From NCBI GenBank assembly GCA_965112735.1, contig OZ218960.1, positions 930,001-994,000 on the forward strand: a DNA stretch of 64,000 nucleotides. Reading direction: 5' to 3'. Shown here piece by piece: positions 21,590 to 34,055 of this stretch. The stretch comes from Phaeosaccion multiseriatum. Lineage: Eukaryota > Ochrophyta, other classes. The translations under genes were made by a program, and so were the position numbers. The stretch's first letter is position 1, and each line of letters begins with the position of its first letter. Under the pieces are notes generated by a model. It made no database searches. It was not told where the DNA came from and saw nothing but the letters and a program-made list of their open reading frames with translations.

Positions 21590-22293
21590 GCACATATCAT
21601 GTATGCATGCATGTGTGTGCGTTACTATGACGGGGCTGAGAGGCAAGGGGGTGAGAACAGGGTGGTGTGTAAGCACGTACAGCATCACATCAAGGAGTGC
21701 CAATCCTCCGCTTGGGTCCGATCGGGGGGGGGGTGAGGGGAGAAGGGGTGGTGGTGACAGCTGTGGGGTGGGCAGGCAGTGGTGGAGTGGGGGTGGCGGG
21801 GCGATTGGGGACGTTGTTCTGTACCTCAGCTCTGTTGAGGCCTTAACATTTTTGTAGGAGAGGCAAGGGTAGGAATAATGCTTGTGAATGTGAAATTTAA
21901 ATTTTTTTGTTACACAGTAAAAGTGGGAGGGAGGATTGGGTGGCGCCCGAGGGAGGGAGGGAGGCAGGAAGAGGGAGAGAAAGGAGGGAACGAGGGGATG
22001 GGGGGAAATGCTCACCGCACGCACGCACGCACGCACGCTCCTCCTTTTACTGCCCTGCTGGATCTGATGGACCCCACAGGGTGACTGGCTCGCCTGATAT
22101 AACAAGTTGGCGGAGAAGTTATACATCTTATCCGGGCCGCGAACAGATGCCCAATATCAGGCCCGACGCAGATATCTTCATCATCTCATCCCCCTTTTTT
22201 TACAGACTGACACTTGCTGCCTCTTCCGTGTACCGCCCAGGCGCTCTCTGAAGTCGCACACAGATGGTGCTTACATCTTTCCTGACTGGCACA

Positions 22294-22363
<70 letters not shown>

Positions 22364-23083
22364 AACACACACACACACTCGTGTTTGTTTTTCGACCGTC
22401 TATACAACGTAATGAGGTGAAACTGAATCTGAGCACTTGAATCCCCCCTCAGCCCTACTATCGTACGACGCCTGTCACACGGCGTATGCGAATGCCTATA
22501 GTCATCACATGTCAGGTGACCCAGGAGGGAGGCCGACCCAGAGGGAGAGAGAGAGAGCATACCCATAGTACTATCGAAAACTAGGCCGATACGACACAGC
22601 CAGCCACGTCTGGCTGAGCGGAGTATTCGAGAGGCGTCTCCACTCACGGCTTTTAGTTCACTCTGGGGCGGACGGAGAGCAGGAGCATCAGCAGTGCTGG
22701 CAGGAGCATCAGCAGTGCTGGCACCTGCCAAAGGGAATGTACGCAAGGGGTAGCCAGGGGGGAGGGACAGAGGAGGGCAGGCACACAGCCAGCCACACCC
22801 GCATGCATTGTTGAGATAAATCGATGTCGACACTGATATCGATCTCTATATCGCCGTTACATATCCGATCACTCCTATGCTAACATGGTGTAGCTAATAA
22901 GACGCTTTCCCACAACCCGTGCAAGTACGACGCTAGTCTCCAGAGAGGGAGATATCCCAACACGACAATTGTCGTTGGAAATCTAGTGATCACTAGTGCG
23001 GCAGTGGTCGTAAAACACGTTAACGGGAGCAAGGTCTTTAAGCGCCAGATACTCGGGAACTAGTCTGTCGTGCTACGTTGAGC
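21590..23083. other. Intergenic region PGDH to retroelement
   Basis: No convincing gene. It contains an AT-rich stretch at 21880-21920, a GCAC tetranucleotide run near 22017-22036, (AC)n at 22305-22378, and a tandem 22-bp direct repeat at about 22679-22722. 22800-23083 is more balanced in composition and may be untranslated leader or remnant LTR of the retroelement that follows, but no matching downstream LTR is visible. Confidence 0.6.
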
Positions 23084-25049
23084 ATGACGGACCGACAGCT
23101 CTCGAGGCAGGAGGCAATCCGTAGAGTACGAGAGATGCAGCTTACGGAACAGAGGATGAAACTTGAGGAGGAAGAAAGGCGGGAGAGGCAAAGGACAGAG
23201 ACTGCTCCTCCGCGTACCTATGACCTGCGTGTGCGGTCTAGGCTTGACTACTCCCAACTTCATCTGAATGGGTCGCGAGGCGCCCCTATGGGGCCCGTGA
23301 CGGATAAACCCCAGCGAGCAGCAGCGGAGTATGTTTCTCCTCCTCGCAGGGGAAGTGATGGTGGTGGCAGGGCATTTTCGCCTGTCACGCCTGGCAAGAT
23401 TTCTATTTCTACTCCTGCGGTAAATCGGAATGATTCGGTGGATACGCTCCTGAGTCACCCAGCGTTAGACGATGCGTCTCGACAGGCTTTGCGGGTTATG
23501 CTCTTGCGTACTACTGTAGCTGCCGAGGAGGAAGAGAATAAGAAGCGCTCAGCAGCTTTTGGCTCTGAGGCTGATGAGTCTGGTGATGATGAGGTTCGGT
23601 CACCGGATTTGACTGGAGTTGGGGGCAGCGGTGTCCCTATAGCGCGTTCGGCAACGGCTGGGCATGAGAGCGATGAGGCACCTGGTGTGACAGCCTCTGC
23701 TCTCGGTGTTGGCCCTGTGTCTGGTGGTGCTGCCGTGGCCGGCGGTGTACAAGAGGAGGAGGAGGACCTCCTTGCTCTGCTCCAGCACGCCCATGCCAAT
23801 GCACATAGTAAGTGGGCTCAGCTGCGGCAGACGGCTTTGAATGGTGGAGCTAAGTTCGAGCTCCGAGGAGATAAACCTACGGCCTTGAACTTTCGTCGGC
23901 ACGAAGATGAGTGGAGCACTTTGCTCAACAGCATCAGCCTTCGGTTCATGCTGGAGGATCCGAAGATGGTACCTACCCTTGCCATGGCAGAGCTCGACGA
24001 CAACTTGAGTAACGTGTATTACCTCTTTTCTCAAGTGGTGCAAAAGGTCATCAAGTCTTTCGGGAGCAAGCCTGTGCAGGAGGCACTGCAGGAGGTTGCC
24101 CGCAACGGAGGGACTCTGCAGGACATCTTCAAGCATGCTCGGGACCGTCTGATCGGAAAGGGGGAAGCTTCGACCGCTAATCGTCTCCAGAAGGAGTACT
24201 TGGACCTGCGGATCACGGATAAGCGCCCCCCCACTCAGCTGTACAAGGAGATGCTACAGTACCGCCTGCTTTTGCAGGAGTACGGTATTGCAATGACTGT
24301 CGGTGCTGTTACTGTCAACTTCCTCGAGCGCCTGCCCGCGGTTCTCTTCCACTTCAAGGAGGCCTGGCGGCGCACAGCGATGGGCATCACGGACCCTACG
24401 GAATTTCAGTCCGACCTCTGGACCACAGAGGAAGCCGCTGCTGAGTCTATTCGACAGGGTGCCGGAGGTGGCGCTCCCCCTATCCTCGCCTTTCCAGGAG
24501 GCAGGGGGGGGGGTGGTGGTGGAGGTGATCCTCCTCGCCCTCCCCCACGTCGCTGCCATCTTTGCGGCAAGTTTGATCACCTCTCTGACAAGTGCCCTAC
24601 CGGCCGTGTCTGCTTCACTTGCGGCTCCTCTGACCACATCTCGACCGATGAGAAGTGTCCCAAGTACGCGGACAGGAAGAAGAAAAGGGGAAAGAAGGCG
24701 CAGCAGAAGAAGCAGCAGACTGAAGAGGAAGGGGGCAACGAAGGTAGTGGTGCCTCTCCTCTGAAGAGCAGCCTCAAGAACGGTGCAGCCGCTCCGGTCA
24801 TGGCCGCCCCTGCCCAGGGGGAGACGGAGGAGCGTGCGGTGAATTGGGGGGCTGTAGGTCTCTGTGGCGTCTGCCTGTCTGTAGCGGCGCCGATAGAGTC
24901 TGATGACTCTACCGAGACGTGGGTGGTGGACAGCGGCGCGTCATGCAATCTTACCAAAGACATCACCGCCGTCCAGAACATCATCGAGCGCACACACGAG
25001 CTTCGAGCTACCGCGGGTGAGGGTTTCGTAACGGTTACAGCCCGTGCAC

Positions 25050-25089
<40 letters not shown>

Positions 25090-25168
25090 TCACCCACACA
25101 CACACACACACACGCCGAGTATTCTAGACGTTGAGAGCAAGGATTTTAAAAGAGGGGAGGGGGTATAA
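23084..25168 (+). mobile_element. Truncated copia-like retrotransposon: Gag and start of protease
   Basis: One uninterrupted frame of about 690 codons, intronless, unlike all its neighbours. ATG at 23084. It holds a helical capsid-like region (residues about 240-460), then two zinc knuckles: CHLCGKFDHLSDKC (CX2CX4HX4C) and CFTCGSSDHISTDEKC (CX2CX4HX6C), a Lys-rich stretch, and DSGASCNL, the aspartic-protease signature used by copia-type elements. The frame then enters an (AC)n microsatellite (25045-25112) and stops at 25168. Integrase, reverse transcriptase and RNase H are absent, so the copy cannot move by itself. A purine run AAAAGAGGGGAGGGGG near 25148-25163 could be a polypurine tract left by an internal deletion (inference). 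No LTR pair was found. Confidence 0.85.
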
Positions 25169-25660
25169 AAAGGTGCCTCTACAGAAACTGCGCGAGACAC
25201 GAATAGTGGTAGTTCTTCACATTCTCGCCGCGTGACTTCGGGTGATGCGGCACACCTGCGGCCCCGTGTTTAACAACCTGTGTTCAACAAGAAGCCCAGA
25301 AGCCACGAGAAAAAATCAATTCGGGGAGGCTTGACTACAAAGAGTCAAAGAGTAGGCCACTGGTTTCCGAGGCCGGGGTCCTCGACAGAATTGAGGTGCC
25401 TCCCGTATTCTCGATATCTATTCCCCCTTCGGGCATGACGGTTTCAGGCCTCTCTATGTCAGATTTCGGGCCTCTCTGTTCATCTTCGCGCCATTTCGCC
25501 AATATATGAGAGTAGGAAGAGGGCTGAGCCAAGATTTCAAGCCTCCAAAAAAAAATTTGATGTTTGCTTTCCCAGCAGCATCCTTCTAAGATGAGGATGA
25601 GGATGTCTACGGCGTTTATCACAACACACTTTAGCGTCTTGACAGCAGCCTATTGCTGTC
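25169..25660. promoter_or_regulatory. Upstream region of surface-protein gene A
   Basis: No coding signal. From about 25460 (TTTCGGGCCTCTCT) to the ATG, the sequence is related to the upstream regions of genes B (from 33863) and C (from 42967), including AGCAGCACCCTTCTAAGATGAGG-like and ACACTTTAGCGTCTTGACAG blocks just before the start codon. This shared 150-200 bp is the best candidate promoter and 5' UTR. A TATAAAA lies at 25165 but is about 500 bp away. Confidence 0.5.
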
Positions 25661-28600
25661 ATGAAATCGTATTCGAGCGTGCTCGCAGCCTCTGTGCTGG
25701 GGGCACTGCCGGCAACCCTCGCCCGCGGCGGCGTCTGGACCAACCAGCCGTCCAAGCCGCAGCCCACTTGCGACCCCAACAAGGACCCAGAGAGGACCTT
25801 CAACCCTGTCGCGGGCTGCCCCGACGTCGTGCCTGATGGCGCCTTCGTGCCAACCGGGTGAGTGAGAGTGAGGGAGGGGGGGAAGGGCGCACACCAGCGA
25901 GGGAGGGAGAGGGCGAGGGGGTTGTTGCGTAGGGCGAGAGAAGGCTTGAACATTCAAGGGTGCTGGGCAACGCTCGTGTCAGGCCTGGCGTAATCTTTGC
26001 CAGCCCCCCCGTCCTCCAATGATGTGTTGGTGCCTGCTGTGGCACCTGCATCCTTGCCCTGTTGCTTATCACATCCTTCTTGCCCCCCTTCCCTCGGGCA
26101 GGTCCTACTGGTACCCCACTGGAGGCGGCGACTCCGATTCCGGCAAGGGAGGCAAGGGAGGCAAGAAGGGAGACAAGGGCAAGGGCAAGAAGGGAGACGA
26201 CAAGGGCAAGGGAGACAAGGGCAAGGGTTTCTCGAAGACGTTCAGCTACTCCTACAAGAACTGGAACAGGGCTCTGAACGGGGAGAGGTCTCTCAGCTAC
26301 AAGTACTACAATAACTACTACTACACCAAGTCCAAAAGTGAGTGTGGGCGCGGGTGGGTCGGTGATGTGTGGGCTGGGCGCAGAGGGGGGGGGATGAGGG
26401 ACATTGCAGATTCGGGGAAAGGGGAGGGGACTGGCCCATGACTGCCTCACTCCCATGGACACGTCATTAAGAATGGCTCACTCACATCGGGTCCTCCTCA
26501 CCCCACCCCTAACCCCGACCTCTACCAGGCAAGGGAGACTCCGATTCCGGCAAGGGAGGCAAGAAGGGAGACGACAAGGGCAAGGGCAAGAAGGGAGACG
26601 ACAAGGGCAAGGGCAAGAAGGGAGACGATAAGGGCAAGGGCAAGAAGGGAGACGACAAGGGCAAGGGCAAGAAGGGAGACGACAAGGGCAAGGGCAAGAA
26701 GGGAGACTCCGATTCCGGCAAGGGAGGCAAGAAGGGAGACAAGGGTACGTGCGGAGGAGTAGGAGCATGCTTGCCTATCTTCTACCCGTCTGTCTCAAGA
26801 GATCATCCCTCTGCTGCCTCATCTGGCCCTCGCACTGTCCCCTCCGGAGCCCTGCACACGCACCCACTCACTCCCCACACTCTCTTTATCCCGTCCCTCC
26901 CCCACTCCTTACAGGCGGAAAGAAGACTGACCCCGAGCCCGAGCCCGAGAACTGCGACCAGCTGGCAGGCTTCGACTACGACATCAGCGGCTTCAACGGC
27001 GACCTCGGCAGCTGCTGCCCCATCAACAACCTGCCTCCCTGCGACTGCGTGCCCGACGGCGATTGCTTCCCCGACTTCGACATCTGTGAGGAGGCTGGCG
27101 CCGTCGACAGCCTCGACTTTGAGATCAGGTGTGTGTGGGGGGGGGTGAATTGGGTGTGTACGCATGCCATTTGTTCGTGTCTGAGTGTGGCCCGAGTGAA
27201 GTGGAGTTGGATGTTTGTGGGGAGCGGGTGAGTGGAGCGAGCTCACCACCCCGCGCTGTGTGGTCACGCCTGCCTTTTACGTGACCCACCCACCCCCACA
27301 CTTACTGAACCCTCCGTTCACACTGCGCCTCCTTGCCTCCTCCTCCGTCTTTATCAGGTGCGACAACACTGGCCTGATGCGCTTCACCGGCACCGGAGGA
27401 TTCTTGAGCGGTGCCGACTACTCCTTCAGCGGCAACGAGTGCGCCGACGCCGACCTCTCCATCAGCGAGGACGGCAACCAAGTGAACATTCAAGTCAGCG
27501 TCGAGGGCGCCGTGGTGCAGGAGGTTGGTATTGTAATTGACTGCACCGCCCCCGTCGTCATCGGAGAGCAGGTCGGATTCGTGTACATCAGCGGTGGAGA
27601 CGGCTTCTCGTGCCCCGAGCCCCCTGTAGGCTTCCCGTGCCCTCCCCCGGCCCCTACACCCGCGGTGAGTTGGACAATACGAAGAGAGAGAGGAAACACA
27701 AGGCGAATATCAGTAGAGAGGGGAAGAGGAGGAAACCCAAGACGAATATCAACAGACAGAGGAGAAGGCAGCAAACTAGCGAAACATCAGACACATAGAT
27801 TGAAATTTCGCATTGGTGTCTTCCTCTTCCCTAAGTGGGGGAGGCGGAAGCTATACTGCGGTGGGACCTGTGGGTTTGCGCACGCGCAACTGGGTCTTGC
27901 TGCCTTTATCCTCATGCTTTGCGCGCTCCATCCCTTACTTTCCTTCTCCTCCTCCTCCCCCTCCTTCCTCTCGTGTGACCTCCTCAGCCCCAGCCTGCCC
28001 CCACCATGGCCACCACCCCCGCCCCCGTCTCCGACTGCGACACTTGCTGCAAGGACGACGTGGAGCTGGACGCCGACGACGCGAGTTTCTGCCGCTTCGC
28101 GCCCGACACCACCGGCGTGTGCGACTCTGACTCTGGTGATGACGCCGATGGCTGCGACGGCGCCCCTGCAGGCTGCCGTGAGCGCGGAACCTACGGTGGT
28201 GTTGAGCTCGAGGACTGCCCCGCTCCCTCAACTCCCGCGGTGAGTGAAACACAAATGGAAATCAAGTCGCTGTGGTATCTCTGTTGTGAGCTTGGCTGGG
28301 GCGTCGTGGGGGCTCTTAAGACGCGCAGCTGTTCCAGCGCTCATCCTCCTCTCCTCCCTCTGACCCTAACCCCGTCCCCCTCTCCTCCTGCCTTGTCATT
28401 TCCTCAGCCTGTTCCGGAGCCCACCCCCGCCCCCGTCTCCGACTGCGACACTTGCTGCAAGGACGACGTAGAGCTGGACGCCAACGACGCGAGTTTCTGC
28501 CGCTTCGCGCCCGACACCACCGGCGTGTGCGACTCTGACTCTGGTGATGACGCCGATGGCTGCGACGGCGCCCCTGCAGGCTGCCGTGAGCGCGGAACCT

Positions 28601-31600
28601 ACGGTGGTGTTGAGCTCGAGGACTGCCCCGCTCCCCCAACTCCCGCGGTGAGTGAAACACAAATGGAAATCAAGTCGCTGTGGTATCTCTGTTGTGAGCT
28701 TGGCTGGGGCGTCGTGGGGGCTGTTAATACGCGCAGCATTTCCAGCGCTCATCCTCCTCTCCTCCCTCTAACCCTAACCCCGTCCCCCTCTCCTCCTGCC
28801 TTGTCATTTCCTCAGCCTGTTCCGGAGCCCACCCCCGCCCCCGTCTCCGACTGCGACACTTGCTGCAAGGACGACGTAGAGCTGGACGCCAACGACGCGA
28901 GTTTCTGCCGCTTCGCGCCCGACACCACCGGCGTGTGCGACTCTGACTCTGGTGATGACGCCGATGGCTGCGACGGCGCCCCTGCAGGCTGCCGTGAGCG
29001 CGGAACCTACGGTGGTGTTGAGCTCGAGGACTGCCCCGCTCCCCCAACTCCCGCGGTGAGTGAAACACAAATGAAATCAAGTCGCTGTGGTATCTTTGTT
29101 GTAAGCTTGGCTGGGGCGTCGTGGGGGCTCGTAAGACGCGTAACTGTTCCAGCACTCATCCTCCCCTCCTCCCTCTAACCCTAACCCCGCCCCCCTCTCC
29201 TCCTGCCTTGTCATTTCCTCAGCCCGTTCCGGAGCCCACCCCCGCCCCCGTCTCCGACTGCGACACTTGCTGCAAGGACGACGTAGAGCTGGACGCCAAC
29301 GACGCGAGTTTCTGCCGCTTCGCGCCCGACACCACCGGCGTGTGCGACTCTGACTCTGGTGATGACGCCGATGGCTGCGACGGCGCCCCTGCAGGCTGCC
29401 GTGAGCGCGGAACCTACGGTGGTGTTGAGCTCGAGGACTGCCCCGCTCCCCCAACTCCCGCGGTGAGTGAAACACAAATGAAATCAAGTCGCTGTGGTAT
29501 CTTTGTTGTAAGCTTGGCTGGGGCGTCGTGGGGGCTCGTAAGACGCGTAACTGTTCCAGCACTCATCCTCCCCTCCTCCCTCTAACCCTAACCCCGCCCC
29601 CCTCTCCTCCTGCCTTGTCATTTCCTCAGCCCGTTCCGGAGCCCACCCCCGCCCCCGTCTCCGACTGCGACACTTGCTGCAAGGACGACGTAGAGCTGGA
29701 CGCCAACGACGCGAGTTTCTGCCGCTTCGCGCCCGACACCACCGGCGTGTGCGACTCTGACTCTGGTGATGACGCCGATGGCTGCGACGGCGCCCCTGCA
29801 GGCTGCCGTGAGCGCGGAACCTACGGTGGTGTTGAGCTCGAGGACTGCCCCGCTCCCCCAACTCCCGCTGTGAGTGAAACACAAATGGAAATCAAGTCGC
29901 TGTGGTATCTCTGTTGTGAGCTTGGCTGGGGCGTCGTGGGGGCTGTTAATACGCGCAGCATTTCCAGCGCTCATCCTCCTCTCCTCCCTCTAACCCTAAC
30001 CCCGCCCCCCTCTCCTCCTGCCTTGTCATTTCCTCAGCCCGTTCCGGAGCCCACCCCCGCCCCCGTCTCCGACTGCGACACTTGCTGCAAGGACGACGTA
30101 GAGCTGGACGAGAACGACGCGAGTTTCTGCCGCTTCGCGCCCGACACCACCGGTGTGTGCGACTCTGACTCTGGTGATGACGTGTCCGATGGCTGCGACG
30201 GCGCCCCTGCAGGCTGCCGTGAGCGCGGAACCTACGGTGGTGTTGAGCTCGAGGACTGCCCCGCCCCCCCAACTCCCGCGGTGAGTGAAACACAAATGAA
30301 ATCAAGTCGCCGTAGCATCTCTGTTGTGAGCTTGGCTGGGGCGTCGTGGGGGCTCTTAAGACGTGCAACTGTTCCAGCGCTCATCCCTCTCTTCGTCCCC
30401 CTCTCCTCCTGCCTTGTCAAATGCTCAGCCCACCATGCCCGCCACCCCCGCCCCCACCTCCGACTGCGAGGATTGCTGCTCAAAGGGCGGGGTGGACGAT
30501 GGTGAGGAATTCTGCCGCTTCGGGTCCGACACCACCGGCGTGTGCGACTCTGACTCTAGCGCCGAGGGCTGCGCGGACGCCCCTGATGGCTGCCGTGTGC
30601 CCGGAACTTACGAAGACCCTATGACTGGACAGGATGTTGAGGTCAAGAACTGCCCGGCCCCCGTGCCTCCTCCCACGGTGAGTGATGAGTGAAGAAAACA
30701 AGAGAGATGGTGGCAAAGAGGGAGTTGGGGATTTGGTGACGAGAGGTGTGTTGCACTCCCGCGTGTGCTTGATTTAGTTAGCGCTCCACATGAGGAGCGA
30801 TCAGTGAAGAAACAAGAGGGAGGGGGGGTGGTGAGCGAAGTGAATTTGTAGTACACCCGCGTGGTCACGGTGTGTGTGATTTAGTAAGCGCGTCTTGCGT
30901 TTGCTGAACTGTGACTTGCGCTCTTGCTTGTGTACTGTCGTGTATACCCTTGCGCTCACCCCCTCCCCCCTATTCTCTGCACACCCTCTTCGCCGACCCG
31001 CCTCCTTCTCCTCCTCTCGCATCCTCAGCCCACGCCGCCTACGCCCACGCCGCCTACGCCCACGCCGCCTACGCCCACGCCGCCTACCCCGACACCGCCT
31101 ACTCCCACGCCTCCTACTCCCACGCCTCCTACTCCCACGCCTCCTACTCCCACGCCGCCTACGCCCACGCCTCCTACGCCCACGCCTCCTACGCCCACGC
31201 CGCCTACCCCCACGCCTCCTACCCCAACGCCGCCTACCCCGACACCGCCTACCCCCACCCCTCCTACGCCCACGCCTCCTACTCCCACGCCTCCTACCCC
31301 CACGCCTCCTACTCCCACGCCTCCTACTCCCACGCCTCCTACGCCCACGCCTCCTACGCCCACGCCTCCTACGCCCACGCCGCCTACCCCCACGCCTCCT
31401 ACCCCAACGCCGCCTACCCCGACACCGCCTACCCCCACCCCTCCTACGCCCACGCCGCCTACGCCCACGCCTCCTACGCCCACGCCGCCTACTCCCACGC
31501 CGCCATCCACGTGCTCGGAATGCTGCGCCCAAGGAGGAATCACCGACGAGACCCCCGGAACGTGCAAGTACGCCCCCGACCTCAGCGGCACGTGCGGCAG

Positions 31601-32420
31601 GGACCCTTCGGCCGCGGGCTGCGACGGTGCTCCCACAGGCTGCCGCCTGGCCGGTGCCCCGATCGACGACAACAACTCTGTCATGGCCTGCGCCGCCGAC
31701 TGCGACACTTGCGCAGCGAATTGCGCTGCGAGCGACATTGTCTGCGACTTGAACAACGAATTCTGCACCGGATTGGAAACTGACCCCAGATGCGGCGCCG
31801 GCGGCCTTGCCAACTGCAAGACCTGCGACAAGGGTGAATGCGACTGCACGATTAGGGAACCCAACACTTGCGAGACCGACCTGGATTGCGTTGTGGACTT
31901 CGACAATACGTTTTTAGAGAAGGAAGGAAAGACGGCATTAGAAGTGCTCGAGAGCTTCGGCAAGTCGCCCAAGTGCTACCCGAACTGTCCCTTCGGCCGC
32001 GACACCAACTACAGGGGCCTGTTCTGCAACTCTTACAACGTCAACTTCAAGTGCGGCAATTGCTGGAATGACGTTGGCAAGGCCACAAATTTCCTCAAGT
32101 CTGACTTCGCCAAGGACCTTGAACTGGACTGCAGCTTGATCCTGCTCTGCGACGAGAGCAAGCGTGGGGAATTCTGCAAAGAGGACGGCCCCGACCCCAA
32201 CGGCGTCTTTGAGGTGGCAACCATGTCTGCTGGTGCCGATGATGCCGAGCGCTCTTCCACTGCTTCCTCCGCGAGCGGTGTGTCCATGGCTGCTGTGGGT
32301 GGCCTCGTGGCTGGTGTTGTGGGCGTTGCTGGTGTGGGCGCTGCCGTGGCCTGGAGGAAGACCACCAACAGGGAGAAGCTCGGTGGAAGGGAGACCCCCG
32401 CCAGCGAGTGGGCCTTTTAA
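25661..32420 (+). CDS. Surface protein A: secreted Cys-rich repeat, single-pass membrane protein
   Basis: Not recognised as a known family. Exons: 25661-25857, 26102-26337, 26529-26744, 26915-27128, 27358-27664, 27988-28239, 28408-28647, 28816-29055, 29223-29462, 29630-29869, 30038-30280, 30429-30677, 31029-32420; 1421 residues in frame. Order of parts: signal peptide ([21 protein letters not shown]); Lys-Gly-Asp repeats interrupted by a Tyr-rich segment (SYKYYNNYYY) found only in this paralogue; an acidic Cys-containing domain; a conserved 103-codon exon; six near-identical Cys-rich repeats of 80-84 residues ([26 protein letters not shown]), each one exon; a divergent seventh repeat ([11 protein letters not shown]); about 31 TPPTP pentapeptides; a Cys-rich C-terminal ectodomain; one membrane helix with GxxxG spacing ([13 protein letters not shown]); and a short basic tail ending SEWAF. 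Predicted as a wall or surface protein; the Thr-Pro stretch resembles O-glycosylated modules. Function unknown. Confidence 0.88.
27988..30280 (+). repeat. Tandem exon repeat in gene A (6 copies, about 408-410 bp unit)
   Basis: Six copies of a 240-252-bp phase 0-0 exon plus an intron of about 167-168 bp (exons starting 27988, 28408, 28816, 29223, 29630, 30038). Introns are conserved as well as exons: each starts GTGAGTGAAACACAAATG and ends CTTGTCATTTCCTCAG, except the last one, which ends in AAATGCTCAG before the divergent exon. Conservation across exon and intron shows the whole unit was duplicated recently. Confidence 0.93.
31029..31510 (+). repeat. 15-bp minisatellite encoding TPPTP in gene A
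   Basis: About 31 units of ACGCCNCCTACNCCC, nearly pure Thr-Pro-Pro-Thr-Pro. Codon third positions vary (CCG, CCT, ACG, ACT, ACC) while the peptide is unchanged, which points to selection on the protein. All other frames are open only because the unit has no stop in any frame. Confidence 0.92.
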
Positions 32421-33110
32421 AGAGAGAGAGAGAAGGCAGGAATAGTCTGGACTGATTTGGGGCGTGGGGGGGGCTTGCGAATGCCGTTCTCTTTCCCTTC
32501 ACCTCCCCCTCTCCCTCTTCTGTTTAGACTAGACTAGTAAGATCGATTTTTTATCTTTTCGTAGCGTAGTGTAGTTGTGTGGCACACCTTGGGCGGAGAA
32601 AGAGCCTCATCAGCAAAAGCTTGCTTCCACTTTGCCAAGCTGACTCTCTCCCTCTTCGACAGGTCGACAATTGCCCACCTTTTTTTTCAATTAATGAATT
32701 TCGATTTCATTTCTAACTCTCCTTGTCTCTGGTTGACGTCATCATGTCATGTCTCGAAGGCCTTCCTCTCTCCTTGCTGTCTCCTTCGGCGTAATCCACC
32801 ACAAAGGTCCTCCTTGCGGGGGAGGAAGATTAGTGCCACACATACACACCGCCACCACGCACACACGCTCGCGCGCGCACACACACACCGAGGCAAGTGT
32901 CAGCGGCGCTTCATAATAAAGAGAGAGAGAGAAAACTTCTGAGCTCGGGCGTGGCTGGAGCAGGGACCAAAAGTGGAGATGGGGGTGGGTGGTCCTTGAC
33001 TTCGTCAGCCTGGCGTTTGCATACCCTTGATCCTTGACTTGGTAAGCATGGGGGTAAGCAGAGCAAAGTCGCAACCCACCTGCGCCTCAATTATTATAAA
33101 TGTTGTACTT

Positions 33111-33272
33111 CTGTGATTTCGCGGTCGAATGGCACTTTGACGCCCCGTGATTTTTTTTTTGACGCCAAATGACGATTACTTTGACCCCCCAAACGTCGTC
33201 AAAGTAATCGTCATTTGGCGTAAAAAAAAATTCACGGGGCGTCAAAAGTGCCACTCAACCGCGAAATCACAG
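33111..33272. mobile_element. Foldback (MITE-like) element with 75-bp inverted arms
   Basis: Arm 33111-33185 and arm 33198-33272 are near-perfect reverse complements (only a few mismatches or one-base shifts around the T/A runs), separated by 12 bases. The ends are CTGTGATTTCGCGG and CCGCGAAATCACAG. The equivalent flank of gene C (about 51030-51060) reads from TTTTGTACTTTT into AAGTACTTGATTTT with no such insert, giving a paralogous empty site. No coding capacity. I see no clear target-site duplication. Confidence 0.8.
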
Positions 33273-33451
33273 TTTTATTTTAAAATGAAGTTCAAGTACT
33301 TGATAAATAAATGGGCAATTGCTGAGGATTTCATCGCCTTGTTTTGCTCTTGTGGGGCGCCCCACCCCCCCCATTGCCGCCCTGCGGTCAGCCAGCAGCT
33401 AAGTAGGCTAGAAGCGCCGCGGAGCTGCTGGCTAGGTGGCCTTGCTTCTCA

Positions 33452-33859
<408 letters not shown>

Positions 33860-34055
33860 CTATTTCGGGCCTCTCTCATTCGATTCATCTTCGCCCCATT
33901 TCCCCCTTTTTTTGAGAGTAAGAGGGGGAAGGTCAGGCAAGCCTCGAAGATGGAAAAGTGACCTTTGCTTTTCCAGCAGCACCCTTCTAAGATGAGGGTG
34001 TCTGGGAGTGTGGTCACAACACACTTTAGCGTCTTGACTGCAGCCTATTGCTGTC

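Noticed and set aside
22186-22833. Minus-strand 215-codon frame in the PGDH-retroelement gap
   Set aside because: Half of it is the (AC)n microsatellite translated as Cys-Val; the rest has no recognisable features.
23084-25168. Cellular zinc-knuckle protein gene
   Set aside because: Capsid-like region, two knuckles, and a following DSGAS protease signature in one intronless frame fit a copia-type Gag-Pol start better.
28006-29178. Continuous + strand frame across several surface repeats (390 codons; also 35973-37151 and 45082-46254)
   Set aside because: The intron units happen to lack in-frame stops in some copies. Conserved GTGAGT donors and TTTCCTCAG acceptors, and frame breaks in other copies, show that these are introns.
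31025-31972. Long minus-strand frame rich in Gly-Val (and similar at 38327-39307 and 48948-49934)
   Set aside because: It is the antisense of the TPPTP-coding minisatellite; the 15-bp unit has no stop in any frame, so all frames stay open. It lacks independent coding signals.
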